Positions 1 to 6,646 are shown, counted from the first letter of the stretch. The stretch: DNA of 11,798 nt from Limnoglobus sp043780595 (GCA_043780595.1 JAYWCL010000097.1:1-11798); one strand, 5' to 3'. Numbers and translations: made by a program. Notes: a model not told the origin generated them from the letters alone.

Positions 1-179
1 CACCCCGGTACGGGATTGTCAGAATATGGGTGAAGTCTACGCGCTCCGCTACGCAAAGCCTGCGCGTCGCGGCTAATTGAACCCGAACCGAGATGACCCA
101 CGCGATTTCCCAAAGTCAAAAAGTTCTAGGCGATTTGACGTAAGTCGACTTTTGCATTGTGCACAAAGTAACGCAAAAG

Positions 180-263
180 TGTCGCGTTTGGACGCATTTC
201 GGTCGCATCCGGTCGCATTTCGGTCAATGTTGGTCGATTTTCGGTCGCATTCGGTCGATTTTC
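180..263. repeat. Four tandem 21-bp degenerate repeats
   Basis: Four consecutive units of exactly 21 bp start at 180, 201, 222 and 243. Each is made of two related halves of 10 and 11 bp. GGTC-type half-unit starts fall at 201, 211, 222, 232, 243 and 253, which is a 10/11 alternation, i.e. about 10.5 bp per half. The best half-units read GGTCGCATTT or GGTCGATTTTC, and each unit ends in a T-run followed by C, so the T-runs recur once per 21 bp. A partial fifth copy may begin at 264. The units are too short and contiguous for a CRISPR array. Function is unknown; iteron-like or protein-binding roles are only possibilities. Confidence 0.8.
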
Positions 264-387
264 GACCAGTAGTTTCGGCTGATGCGAAATCGAGAGCCTC
301 GACGCAAACCATGATAGGATGACAGGATACGGCAAAACTGCCCGAAATGGATCGGCGATTTGCGATCGAAAAGTGGCGTTTTGGGGC

Positions 388-416
388 CTCAAAAACCGAA
401 AAAACCGGTTTTTGAG
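388..416. repeat. Perfect 11-bp-stem hairpin with 7-nt A-rich loop
   Basis: The arms CTCAAAAACCG (388-398) and CGGTTTTTGAG (406-416) are perfect complements around the loop AAAAAAC. No T-run follows on either strand and no gene ends immediately before it, so it is not a typical intrinsic terminator. It may be a structural part of the surrounding repeat-rich region. Confidence 0.6.
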
Positions 417-491
417 TGTCCGCAATTGTGACTTACGTCGATTATTAGCGCCGCCGAAAGGCTGGCGCAGGTGGTGACGTCTGCGACCCCA

Positions 492-510
492 CTGGCCTCA
501 TAGAGGCCAG
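492..510 (-). terminator. Stem-loop just downstream of the DUF1571 gene
   Basis: CTGGCCTC (492-499) and GAGGCCAG (503-510) form a perfect 8-bp GC-rich stem with a 3-nt loop. It starts 15 bp beyond the stop codon of the minus-strand gene that ends at 525. No clear U-tract follows on the minus strand, so it may be a terminator without a U-tract or a 3'-end stabilising hairpin. Confidence 0.5.
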
Positions 511-524
511 CTAAATTGGGTGCG

Positions 525-1841
525 TTACTTCTCGAATGGCACTTCGCCGATTCCCTGGTTGAACTTGAGGTTTACGAAGCTATGGACTTCGAGCAGTTCG
601 CCGCCGATTGCACCGTTGACGGTCGGTTGGTCGTAGGCTTCGATGCGCACGGGCAGCTTCGTTTCCTTATCGACGTACACGACTGTACGGTAAGCAGATC
701 GCAGGGCGTGGGGGCGTTCGGTGAAGATTTCGTAGCGAATCACCGGTCGCTTCACGAAGTTGAAATCGGCCATCGACGCCGACATCGGGTTTCGCAGTCG
801 TCGTTCGATTGTCGTCATTTTCTCCAGATGATCGATCACCGCGCCGATGCCGATTTCCGTAATCGGGTGGCGCGTGTCGACCATCGCACGCGGGTCGGTG
901 GCATTCACCGTCATGAACGCTTTCGCGTCGAAGTTTCCTGCTGGGCGAACGCGAATCATCTCCGCATGACGACCGTTGACGTAGATCAACTCGTGGCCGA
1001 GGAGCTCTTTCGGCCCGATGAATTTCAGTGCGATGCTGCGCGGTTTCGTCTTCACGCGAAGCTCGGCCGTCTGTTCGGGCATCAGTTTGCCGCGAACGCG
1101 CTCCTGCCGAACGAAGTGGCCCGAGTAGTCGAACAGCTTAGCGTACGCGGCCTTCATTTCGGTAATCGACATCTGGAACGCGGCCGAGGCATCGACGGGG
1201 TTGCCCGTCATTTTGGCTTCGAGAATCGACGCTTTCGCCTCGGTCGTCGGTGCGGCGGGCAGCGTTGCGGGGGGCATCGTCGGCACTTTCGCCACGGCGG
1301 GTGCTTCCGTTACTGGCTCGACTTTAACTGGCTTCGCCACGATGACGGGCGCGACCAGTTTCGGCGTCTCGACGATCGGTTTCGGTTGTGAAACGACGAT
1401 CACGGGAACCTTCGAGGGAGGCAACACCGGCAGCGCGGGTGCCTCGATTACGGGCAACGGCGCGGCGGCGGGCGGTTGCAATTTCGCCGGTGGCTTCGCT
1501 TCGGGTAAAACGAGCGGCGGGAGATCGCTCAATTCGATCGACGGTAACGCCGCCGGTTTCGCGGGTGGCAGAACGATCACTGGCGGTAACGCCGGAATGG
1601 CTGGCGGAACAGGCAGCGCCGGTACGACGGCAACGGGTGCCGGAATGGTCGGTACGGCTGGCGGCGGTGGAATCGCGGGGCTGGTTGCTGCGACGGGAAG
1701 TATCTCGGGGACAGCCGCCGGTGCCGGAATTGGCGGCAGGGGTAACAGCGGTGGTGGTGACTGCGCCATTGCAGTCGCGACGGCCCCCCCAGCGAGAATG
1801 CTCAGCAGCCAGCGTACGCGTAATCGATGTCGTACCGTCAT
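525..1841 (-). CDS. Secreted DUF1571 protein with long Pro/Ala/Val-rich linker
   Basis: The 438-aa product begins with a basic segment and hydrophobic core (LLSILAGGAVATAMA, about residues 12-26) followed by Gln, a Sec-type signal peptide. Residues about 28-205 are a low-complexity Pro/Ala/Val/Lys linker. Residues about 222-438 form a conserved globular domain with the motif LFDYSGHFVRQERVRGKL and the segment GPKELLGHELIYVNG, which I recognise as DUF1571, common in planctomycetes. The pattern of paired beta-strands recalls LolA-like lipoprotein-carrier folds, but that is inference. I chose the ATG at 1841 because GGGAG lies 6 nt before it and the signal peptide follows directly. The frame stays open to an upstream ATG at 2009, and the ATG at 1847 abuts the GGGAG. 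The gene is divergent from the Tat-exported repeat protein. Biochemical function is unknown; a cell-envelope location is likely. Confidence 0.85.
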   Translation of the reverse strand: MTVRHRLRVRWLLSILAGGAVATAMAQSPPPLLPLPPIPAPAAVPEILPVAATSPAIPPPPAVPTIPAPVAVVPALPVPPAIPALPPVIVLPPAKPAALPSIELSDLPPLVLPEAKPPAKLQPPAAAPLPVIEAPALPVLPPSKVPVIVVSQPKPIVETPKLVAPVIVAKPVKVEPVTEAPAVAKVPTMPPATLPAAPTTEAKASILEAKMTGNPVDASAAFQMSITEMKAAYAKLFDYSGHFVRQERVRGKLMPEQTAELRVKTKPRSIALKFIGPKELLGHELIYVNGRHAEMIRVRPAGNFDAKAFMTVNATDPRAMVDTRHPITEIGIGAVIDHLEKMTTIERRLRNPMSASMADFNFVKRPVIRYEIFTERPHALRSAYRTVVYVDKETKLPVRIEAYDQPTVNGAIGGELLEVHSFVNLKFNQGIGEVPFEK

Positions 1842-2003
1842 TCGCATCTCCCAGCCTGGGTCGGTATGTAAAGTCGAAGTTTCTTCCGATAGTTCTTGCC
1901 GCATAACCCGGTTGCCGCATTCTGACCAGACCAATTTTCGCGAAGCGTTCGCCACAACCGACTGGAAGCCCGCGAATGGGTATGGGTGCAATCGGCGCGG
2001 GAA

Positions 2004-2032
2004 TTGCAACTCTTCGTTCGAGCGGATATAAA
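2004..2032 (+). promoter_or_regulatory. Sigma70-like promoter for the repeat protein
   Basis: TTGCAA at 2004-2009 and TATAAA at 2027-2032 are separated by 17 bp, the preferred spacing. They match the -35 consensus at 4 of 6 and the -10 at 5 of 6 positions. A start site near 2039 would give a leader of about 18 nt before the ATG at 2057, containing GGAG at 2044-2047. Confidence 0.5.
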
Positions 2033-2056
2033 TGCAGTATCACCGGAGTACAAAAC

Positions 2057-3190
2057 ATGGTTCCCGTCTCGCGTCGTCGATTCTTCGCGGCCACCGTTGG
2101 CGCAGGTGTGGCTACTTATTGGCCTGTATCGAACACTTTTGCGGCGCCCGACCCGAAGGCGGTTCAGGCAGTGCTCGACAAAGCCTACGGTTTCTTGAAG
2201 TCGAAGCAGAAGGACGACGGCAGTTTCGCGCCACCGCAAGCCGGGGAGCCGGGCGTGACCGCACTCACTGCCGCCGCGCTCGTTCGCGCCGGTTTCGATG
2301 CCAACGATGACGTCGTGGCCAAGGCGCTGAAGTACATCGAGAAGGCCGTGAAGGGCGACGGTGGCGTGTATAACAAGGGACTCGCAAACTATACGACTTG
2401 CCTCGCCGTGATGGCATTCAAAGAATCGAACGCGAACAAGAAGTACGATGCAGTCATTAGTGGCGCATCGAAGTTTTTGCGAACCTTGCAGTTCGGCGAT
2501 GGCGACGTGGACGACAAGGATGTGAAGTTCGGCGGGGCGGGGTACGACAAGAAGGGTGGCAAGGGCGGGCCGGACTTGTCGAACACGCACTTCTTCATGG
2601 AGGCACTCTTAGCCGGCGGCGCGAAGACCGACGACCCCGCCATCCAGAAGGCGCTCAAGTTCATCAGTCGTAGCCAGAATCTACCAAGTGAGTTGAACGA
2701 TCAGGAATTCGCAAAGAAAGTCAGCGACGACGATAGGGGTGGCTTCATTTACAACCCGCTTGCGGCCAGCGATGAGAAGAACGAGAAGCGGACCGCCGCC
2801 GGAGGATTGCGGAGCGAAGGCGGCATGACCTACGCGGGGCTGAAGAGCTTCTTGTATGCCGGGGTGAGCAAAGACGATGCGCGCGTGCAGGCCGCACTGA
2901 AATGGGTGCGCGCCCACTATACATTAGACGAGAACCCCGGCATGGGGCAAAATGGTCTCTTCTACTATTATCATACATTCGCAAAAGCGATGGACGCCGT
3001 GGGCGAAGACGATTTCGCCGACGCGAAAGGCGTGAAACACGACTGGCGCAAGGAACTCTTCGAGGTGCTGAAAGCCAAGCAAAACCCAGACGGCAGTTGG
3101 GCCAACGACAAGAGCAAAGCCTTCCTCGAAAACCTCCCCGAACTCGCCACCGCATTCGCCGTGCTGTCCTTGAGTTACTGCAAGAAGTAA
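2057..3190 (+). CDS. Tat-exported prenyltransferase/squalene oxidase repeat protein
   Basis: The 377-aa product starts with a twin-arginine signal: SRRRFFAAT at residues 5-13, a hydrophobic stretch, then a likely cleavage site at NTFAA near residue 30. The mature part is built of alpha-helical repeats typical of prenyltransferase/squalene-oxidase alpha/alpha barrels, with QW-like motifs at both ends (KSKQKDDGSF near residue 49 and KAKQNPDGSW near residue 339). PDLSNTHFFMEAL at about 172-184 is typical of bacterial members of this superfamily. No DxDDTA cyclase motif is evident; DVDD at 150-153 sits in a Gly/Asp/Lys-rich loop and is probably coincidental. The ATG at 2057 is chosen because GGAG lies 9 nt upstream and the Tat motif follows. 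The frame is open upstream to 1976. Function is unknown, and catalysis on prenyl substrates should not be assumed. Confidence 0.85.
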   Translation: MVPVSRRRFFAATVGAGVATYWPVSNTFAAPDPKAVQAVLDKAYGFLKSKQKDDGSFAPPQAGEPGVTALTAAALVRAGFDANDDVVAKALKYIEKAVKGDGGVYNKGLANYTTCLAVMAFKESNANKKYDAVISGASKFLRTLQFGDGDVDDKDVKFGGAGYDKKGGKGGPDLSNTHFFMEALLAGGAKTDDPAIQKALKFISRSQNLPSELNDQEFAKKVSDDDRGGFIYNPLAASDEKNEKRTAAGGLRSEGGMTYAGLKSFLYAGVSKDDARVQAALKWVRAHYTLDENPGMGQNGLFYYYHTFAKAMDAVGEDDFADAKGVKHDWRKELFEVLKAKQNPDGSWANDKSKAFLENLPELATAFAVLSLSYCKK

Positions 3191-3200
3191 ACGAACGAAA

Positions 3201-3224
3201 GCCCAGGGACGATCGTCCCTGGGC
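3201..3224. terminator. Perfect 24-bp palindrome between convergent genes
   Basis: GCCCAGGGACGA (3201-3212) is followed directly by its exact complement arm TCGTCCCTGGGC (3213-3224). It lies 10 bp after the stop of the repeat protein gene (plus) and 2 bp after the stop of the XRE gene (minus, ending at 3227). The position and GC-rich stem suit a bidirectional terminator. On the plus strand it is followed by AATTAT and on the minus strand by TTTCGTTC, so U-tracts are weak. Confidence 0.7.
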
Positions 3225-3226
3225 AA

Positions 3227-3799
3227 TTATGCGTTGAGGAGAAGCGGTTCTGGTTCGTCGTCGGTTTCCGGGGTCTCAACGTGAACGAGACGCTTCCCAT
3301 CCGGCGGTAACTGTGGCAATGTGTATCTCGCTTTTTTCGTGATCCGGGCCAGGTTCCACTCGGCCTCCTCAATGAAGTCTGCGACACCCGTCGTGATGGC
3401 ACCATCGTTGTCGGCTAACTGAACCATCCTTTCGAGCACATGTTTGATCTGAAAAGCGTGCATTTTGACTTCATCGACGAGTGTGCCCCCTCCGGGAACG
3501 ACGAAAATCTTCGCCTCGTGCGATGTGGCCTTGAGGTAGGCTTCGATGTCGCCAAACCGGAGATCGGCGTCGATTCCACTCTCGATCTTAGAGATCTTCG
3601 ATTGACTGCATCCCATCCTGGAAGCCAACTCTTGCTGAGACAACTTCGCCCGCGCGCGGATGATGGACAACGATTTCACGAGTTGACGGCTACTGAGCCG
3701 CGTCTCGAACTCGGCGACGAAATCGGGGTCGCCCGAAAGCAAGTCGCGGGCCATCTCCGAAACGCTTCGGTGAGACTTATTCGGTATTGGCTTTGTCAT
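3227..3799 (-). CDS. XRE-family HTH protein, probable antitoxin
   Basis: The 190-aa protein has a helix-turn-helix domain at about residues 42-95. The characteristic stretch SQQELASRMGCSQSKISKIE (residues 54-73) holds the turn and recognition helix, and is followed by a domain end reading DLRFGDIEAYLKAT. N- and C-terminal extensions flank the domain. The C-terminal half (about 100-165) is predicted helical from its composition, and the tail is acidic and Pro-rich. Its ATG at 3799 lies inside the 3' end of the upstream toxin-like gene (23-bp overlap) with GAGG about 9 nt before it, so the two are translationally linked. By analogy with HigBA-type modules it should bind and neutralise the partner and repress the operon from the palindrome at 4259-4279. 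Partner neutralisation is inferred from gene order, not shown by sequence. At 190 aa it is longer than typical 70-110 aa XRE antitoxins. Confidence 0.8.
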   Translation of the reverse strand: MTKPIPNKSHRSVSEMARDLLSGDPDFVAEFETRLSSRQLVKSLSIIRARAKLSQQELASRMGCSQSKISKIESGIDADLRFGDIEAYLKATSHEAKIFVVPGGGTLVDEVKMHAFQIKHVLERMVQLADNDGAITTGVADFIEEAEWNLARITKKARYTLPQLPPDGKRLVHVETPETDDEPEPLLLNA

Positions 3800-4205
3800 T
3801 GGAATCGACCTCGCCGGAGGGGTTCGGTTCGTCTTTCTCGTTCTGGGTATTCTGCTTTGCTTCCCGTAGGCTGACGATCCACACTCTACAAGTGGCGTTG
3901 TCGTCCCGTTGAGATTTCTTGTCGCCGATTGTAATCAGATAGAGCGTTTGCGTATCTGGGTCGGGATACACGTACAGACGAGTTTGTGTCGGTTTACCCG
4001 GCGCGCCTTTTTGATCGATAGCGATCGCGCCGTGGGCTTCGCTATGAGTGAATCCATGCCGAATCTGCTTCGGCTGTACCCCGGATTGCAAAGTCTCGAA
4101 GTACGTGTCGAGATTATCGAGCATCGCCAGCAATTCGATACGATGCTTTTTGGCAAATTGCTTGAGCCGACGAACGTATTCTTCGGTTTCTTGCGTATGC
4201 CACAT
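3777..4205 (-). CDS. RelE/ParE-like toxin candidate of a TA operon
   Basis: The 142-aa product has a helical N-terminus (about residues 5-42), then a segment with the strand pattern of RelE/ParE-type RNases: HGFTHSEAHGAIAIDQKG near 50-67, RLYVYPDPDTQTLYLITIGD near 76-95, and CRVWIV near 106-111. Residues from about 113 on are a hydrophilic, probably disordered tail whose codons overlap the antitoxin start. A toxin-first order with an XRE partner matches the HigBA arrangement. If it is a toxin it would likely cleave mRNA at the ribosome, but no catalytic residues can be assigned confidently. The ATG at 4205 is preferred because a weak GGA lies 6 nt upstream. A GTG at 4232 in the same frame has no Shine-Dalgarno and would add nine residues. 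It could instead be an uncharacterised regulator partner. Confidence 0.6.
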   Translation of the reverse strand: MWHTQETEEYVRRLKQFAKKHRIELLAMLDNLDTYFETLQSGVQPKQIRHGFTHSEAHGAIAIDQKGAPGKPTQTRLYVYPDPDTQTLYLITIGDKKSQRDDNATCRVWIVSLREAKQNTQNEKDEPNPSGEVDSNDKANTE

Positions 4206-4256
4206 GAGCGTTCCATAATGGAACAACCGCACTTGGCGGCACGGTTTGCCAATTGA

Positions 4257-4284
4257 ATATTATTCGTGACAGGAATAATGTCAA
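4257..4284 (-). promoter_or_regulatory. Promoter with embedded operator palindrome for the TA-like operon
   Basis: On the minus strand a perfect -35 TTGACA (plus-strand 4279-4284) and a -10 TAATAT (4257-4262, 4 of 6 matches) are separated by 16 bp. The inverted repeat ATTATTC-N7-GAATAAT (4259-4279) fills the spacer and overlaps the -10, so a dimeric repressor bound there would block RNA polymerase. The predicted start near 4250 gives a leader of about 45 nt to the ATG at 4205. Binding by the operon's own XRE protein is inferred. Confidence 0.55.
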
Positions 4285-4367
4285 GCGGTTCCGTTCGACT
4301 GGCTCCTTCGCATTGGGTGTTATTTGACGAAGCGGGACTCCCGTGCAGACGCGCTCAGTCACTTGCG

Positions 4368-4373
4368 TACAAT
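4368..4373 (+). promoter_or_regulatory. Candidate -10 box for the SNF2 helicase gene
   Basis: TACAAT matches the -10 consensus at 5 of 6 positions and lies 34 bp before the helicase ATG. No good -35 is found at 16-18 bp upstream; the nearest TTGACG (4324-4329) is too far away. The call is weak. Confidence 0.25.
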
Positions 4374-4407
4374 TTCCCCGTCTGGCGATTGACCGAGAGG
4401 GTATGGA

Positions 4408-6597
4408 ATGCTCCGCGAAGAACAGATCGACATTCGCAAACAGCGTGCGAAGGCGGGGCGGTTCGTTATCGAAAACCGCACGAAGCGGCGGGTGTTCTCG
4501 GATTACTACGTCTCGAATCCGGAATCGGGCGGGAAGTACGAAGTCGAGATTAAAGGCTTCGACACCGGCGACAACACGTGTACGTGCCCGGATTTTAAGG
4601 CGAACACGCTCGGCACCTGCAAGCATATCGAGGCGGTGCTCGAACTGCTGAAGGACGATCTGCCCGCGCATTTACAGAAGAAAAAAGCCACGGTTACGCG
4701 GCCGGAAGTGTACTTGCATTACGGCGAGCAATTGTTGCTGGGGCTGCACCTGCCCGCGCGGCACTCGGATAAACTCGCGCAGCTTTCCGGGCGGTTCTTC
4801 GACGAAAAGGGCCTCTGGACCGCGAAGGGCCGCTACGAAGATCTCATCCACGACATCGAGCGCGTGCCCGAAGAAATCACGGTGTTGTCCGACGCGATGG
4901 AGTTCATCGAGCGCGAAGTCGAACGCGCCGAACTGCTTCGCAAAGAGCAAGATTGGCTATCGGAGTTGGCCGCCGGCACGCTCGATCTCGGCTTATTGTC
5001 GATCCCGCTTTACGACTATCAACTGCGCGGCGCGCTGTTCCTCGCTTGCCGCGGTCGCAGCATTCTCGGCGACGATATGGGCCTCGGCAAGACGATCCAG
5101 ACGCTCGCCGCCGTCGAGCTTCTGGCCCGCGAACGCGGCATCGGTCGCGTGCTCGTCGTTGCGCCATCGTCGGTGAAATATCAATGGGAAACCGAGATTC
5201 GCAAGTTCACGAAACGTGCCGTGCAAGTCATCGATGGCTCGCCCGAAACCCGTAAAGACCAGTACGCCGAGGACACGTTTTATCGGCTCGTGAACTACGA
5301 GCAAGTCGTGCGCGATCGCGAAGCGATCAATGCCTGGAAGCCGCAAGTCGTCGTCCTCGACGAGGCACAGCGGATCAAGAACTGGGAATCGAAAACGTCG
5401 AAAGAGGTGAAGAAACTCCAGAGCCGATACGCGATGGTACTGAGCGGCACACCGCTCGAAAACCGGCTCGAAGAGCTTTACAGCATCGTGCAATTCGTCG
5501 ACGAACGACGCTTCGGCCCCGCGTATCAGTTTCTGTATGACCACCGCGTTCTCGACGAAAATGGCAACCTGAAAGGCTACCGCAACCTCGATGCGATCCG
5601 CGAAAAGCTCGAGCCGATCTTCCTGCGCCGCACCCGTAGCGAAGTGCTGACGCAGCTACCCGCACGCACCGACAACACCGTGTTCGTCGAACTTTCGGAC
5701 GAACAGCGCCCGCCGTACGACGACCAAAAAACGACACTCGCACGCCTTCTTCAGAAGGGTTATTTGACCGACCTCGACCGCAAGCGCATCCTCGCGTGCC
5801 TCGTCAATTTGCGGACGATCTGCGATAGCACGTTCCTGTTCGACCGGCAAACGCACGTCTCGCCGAAGCTCGATGAGTTCGCCGAATTCCTGCCGGAACT
5901 GTTAGAGGAAGAGCACCATAAAGTCGTGGTGTTCAGCCAGTGGGAAACGATGTTGCACGAAACCGCAACGGTGCTGGATCGGCTGAAAGTTCGCTACGTG
6001 ATGTTGCACGGTGGACTGCCCGGCAAAGAGCGCAAGGCGGTGCTCGAGGAGTTTCAAACTGACCCCGCGTGCCGCGTGTTCCTGAGTACCGACGCGGGCG
6101 GCACGGGGTTGAATTTGCAGATCGCGGACACCGTGGTGAACCTGGAACTGCCGTGGAACCCGGCGGTGCTCGAACAGCGAATCGCGCGCGTTCATCGCAT
6201 GGGCCAGAGCCGCCCCGTGCGCGTGATTAACCTCGTGACGCGCGGCACCATCGAAGAGCGCGTACTGCGAACGATCCAGCAAAAAGCCGGGTTGTTCAAC
6301 GGGTTGTTCGAGGGCGACGAGGACGAGATTACGTTCGTCGGCGTGAACCAGACGAAGTTTCTCGACGTCGTCCGCGAAGTGATCGGCGAAGGCCAAACGG
6401 AAGTGCCACGCACCGTGGAAAGTATCGCGCCACCGAGTTGGGGTGACAGCGAACTGTCACTCGTCAAGGCCGCAGTGCATACGCTCGAAGCGCTCGCGAA
6501 ACTCACGAGCCTCGAGCGCGACCGCATCCCGCCCGATTTGCTCAGCCGCACCGCCACCGCCGCAAAGCTGCTGGCGGATCAGTTCGAGGCGCGTTGA
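4408..6597 (+). CDS. SWIM zinc finger plus SNF2-family DEAD/DEAH-box helicase
   Basis: The 729-aa protein begins with a SWIM-type zinc-binding motif, C58-x-C60-x10-C71-x-H73, a putative nucleic-acid or protein-binding module. An SNF2/RapA-type ATPase core follows. It shows Walker A GDDMGLGKT (221-229), Walker B with DEAQ (318-321) in place of DEAH, SGTPLENR (346-353), LRRTRSEV (406-413), STDAGGTGLNL (560-570) and the arginine-finger motif QRIARVHRMGQ (590-600). All core motifs are present, so it should be an active ATP-dependent DNA translocase acting on DNA-bound proteins; strand separation is not expected. DEAQ occurs in other bacterial SNF2 proteins. The ATG at 4408 has GAGAGG about 7 nt upstream. 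The gene is divergent from the TA-like operon and 49 bp upstream of the HIT gene, so co-transcription with the latter is plausible. The exact cellular role is unknown. Confidence 0.93.
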   Translation: MLREEQIDIRKQRAKAGRFVIENRTKRRVFSDYYVSNPESGGKYEVEIKGFDTGDNTCTCPDFKANTLGTCKHIEAVLELLKDDLPAHLQKKKATVTRPEVYLHYGEQLLLGLHLPARHSDKLAQLSGRFFDEKGLWTAKGRYEDLIHDIERVPEEITVLSDAMEFIEREVERAELLRKEQDWLSELAAGTLDLGLLSIPLYDYQLRGALFLACRGRSILGDDMGLGKTIQTLAAVELLARERGIGRVLVVAPSSVKYQWETEIRKFTKRAVQVIDGSPETRKDQYAEDTFYRLVNYEQVVRDREAINAWKPQVVVLDEAQRIKNWESKTSKEVKKLQSRYAMVLSGTPLENRLEELYSIVQFVDERRFGPAYQFLYDHRVLDENGNLKGYRNLDAIREKLEPIFLRRTRSEVLTQLPARTDNTVFVELSDEQRPPYDDQKTTLARLLQKGYLTDLDRKRILACLVNLRTICDSTFLFDRQTHVSPKLDEFAEFLPELLEEEHHKVVVFSQWETMLHETATVLDRLKVRYVMLHGGLPGKERKAVLEEFQTDPACRVFLSTDAGGTGLNLQIADTVVNLELPWNPAVLEQRIARVHRMGQSRPVRVINLVTRGTIEERVLRTIQQKAGLFNGLFEGDEDEITFVGVNQTKFLDVVREVIGEGQTEVPRTVESIAPPSWGDSELSLVKAAVHTLEALAKLTSLERDRIPPDLLSRTATAAKLLADQFEAR

Positions 6598-6646
6598 GCC
6601 GCGCCGTATTGCATACCTCAAATACACGATTCGGAAAGATGACAAC

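Larger units (their letters stand above)
137..439. mobile_element. Possible small non-autonomous element with terminal inverted repeats
   Basis: The 10-mer GACGTAAGTC at 137-146 recurs as its exact reverse complement at 430-439. Allowing a one-base gap, similarity continues inward: ACTTTTGC on the left against ACAATTGC on the reverse-complemented right, 6 of 8 matching. Immediately outside lie GATTT on the left (132-136) and GATTA on the right (440-444), which could be an imperfect 5-bp target duplication. The 303-bp interval encodes no transposase and is full of internal repeats, as a MITE-like element would be. One copy in one window cannot establish mobility, so this is a tentative inference. 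Confidence 0.25.
1..524. other. Non-coding left-edge region with repeats and hairpins
   Basis: No reading frame here looks like a protein. The longer frames on both strands owe their apparent repetitiveness to a 21-bp DNA repeat and have no recognisable domain. The region holds the tandem repeat at 180-263, a short inverted repeat (148-155 with 173-180, enclosing a 10-bp palindrome TTGTGCACAA at 157-166), an 11-bp-stem hairpin at 388-416, a pair of inverted 10-mers at 137-146 and 430-439, and a hairpin at 492-510 just beyond the next gene. Positions 26-76 encode a 16-residue peptide (MGEVYALRYAKPARRG then stop). Its start weakly recalls the N-terminus of some metallo-beta-lactamase-fold lactonase-like proteins, but there is no Shine-Dalgarno and it is too short to call a gene. 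Confidence 0.6.

Noticed and set aside
180..263. CRISPR-like array
   Set aside because: The units are contiguous 21-bp repeats with no unique spacers, and there are no cas genes nearby.
77..425. Repeat-containing small proteins read across the left-edge region on both strands (7-residue periodic peptides)
   Set aside because: Because the DNA repeat is 21 bp, every frame is periodic. None has a good ribosome binding site or a recognisable domain, and frames on both strands overlap.
516..1391. Long plus-strand frame opposite the DUF1571 domain
   Set aside because: It is His/Arg-rich shadow coding with no domain, and lies antisense to a well-supported gene.
1201..2031. Gly/Ala-rich plus-strand protein that looks like a PE-PGRS or collagen-like sequence
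   Set aside because: It is the antisense reading of the Pro/Ala/Val-rich linker of the DUF1571 gene, whose globular domain and signal peptide are clearly real.
2504..2515. DVDD as a squalene-hopene cyclase DxDD catalytic motif
   Set aside because: It lacks the following TA and helical context, and lies in a Gly/Asp/Lys-rich loop of a protein shorter than cyclases.
4408..6597. SNF2 helicase as part of a multi-gene phage-defence island with the TA-like pair
   Set aside because: No nuclease, methyltransferase or other defence partner is present. SWIM-SNF2 proteins are widespread stand-alone genes, and the TA-like operon is divergent with its own promoter.
6443..6646. N-terminal extension of the HIT protein into the helicase gene
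   Set aside because: HIT-family similarity begins right after the ATG cluster at 6647-6661, which has a Shine-Dalgarno. The upstream part is a shadow of the helicase 3' end.
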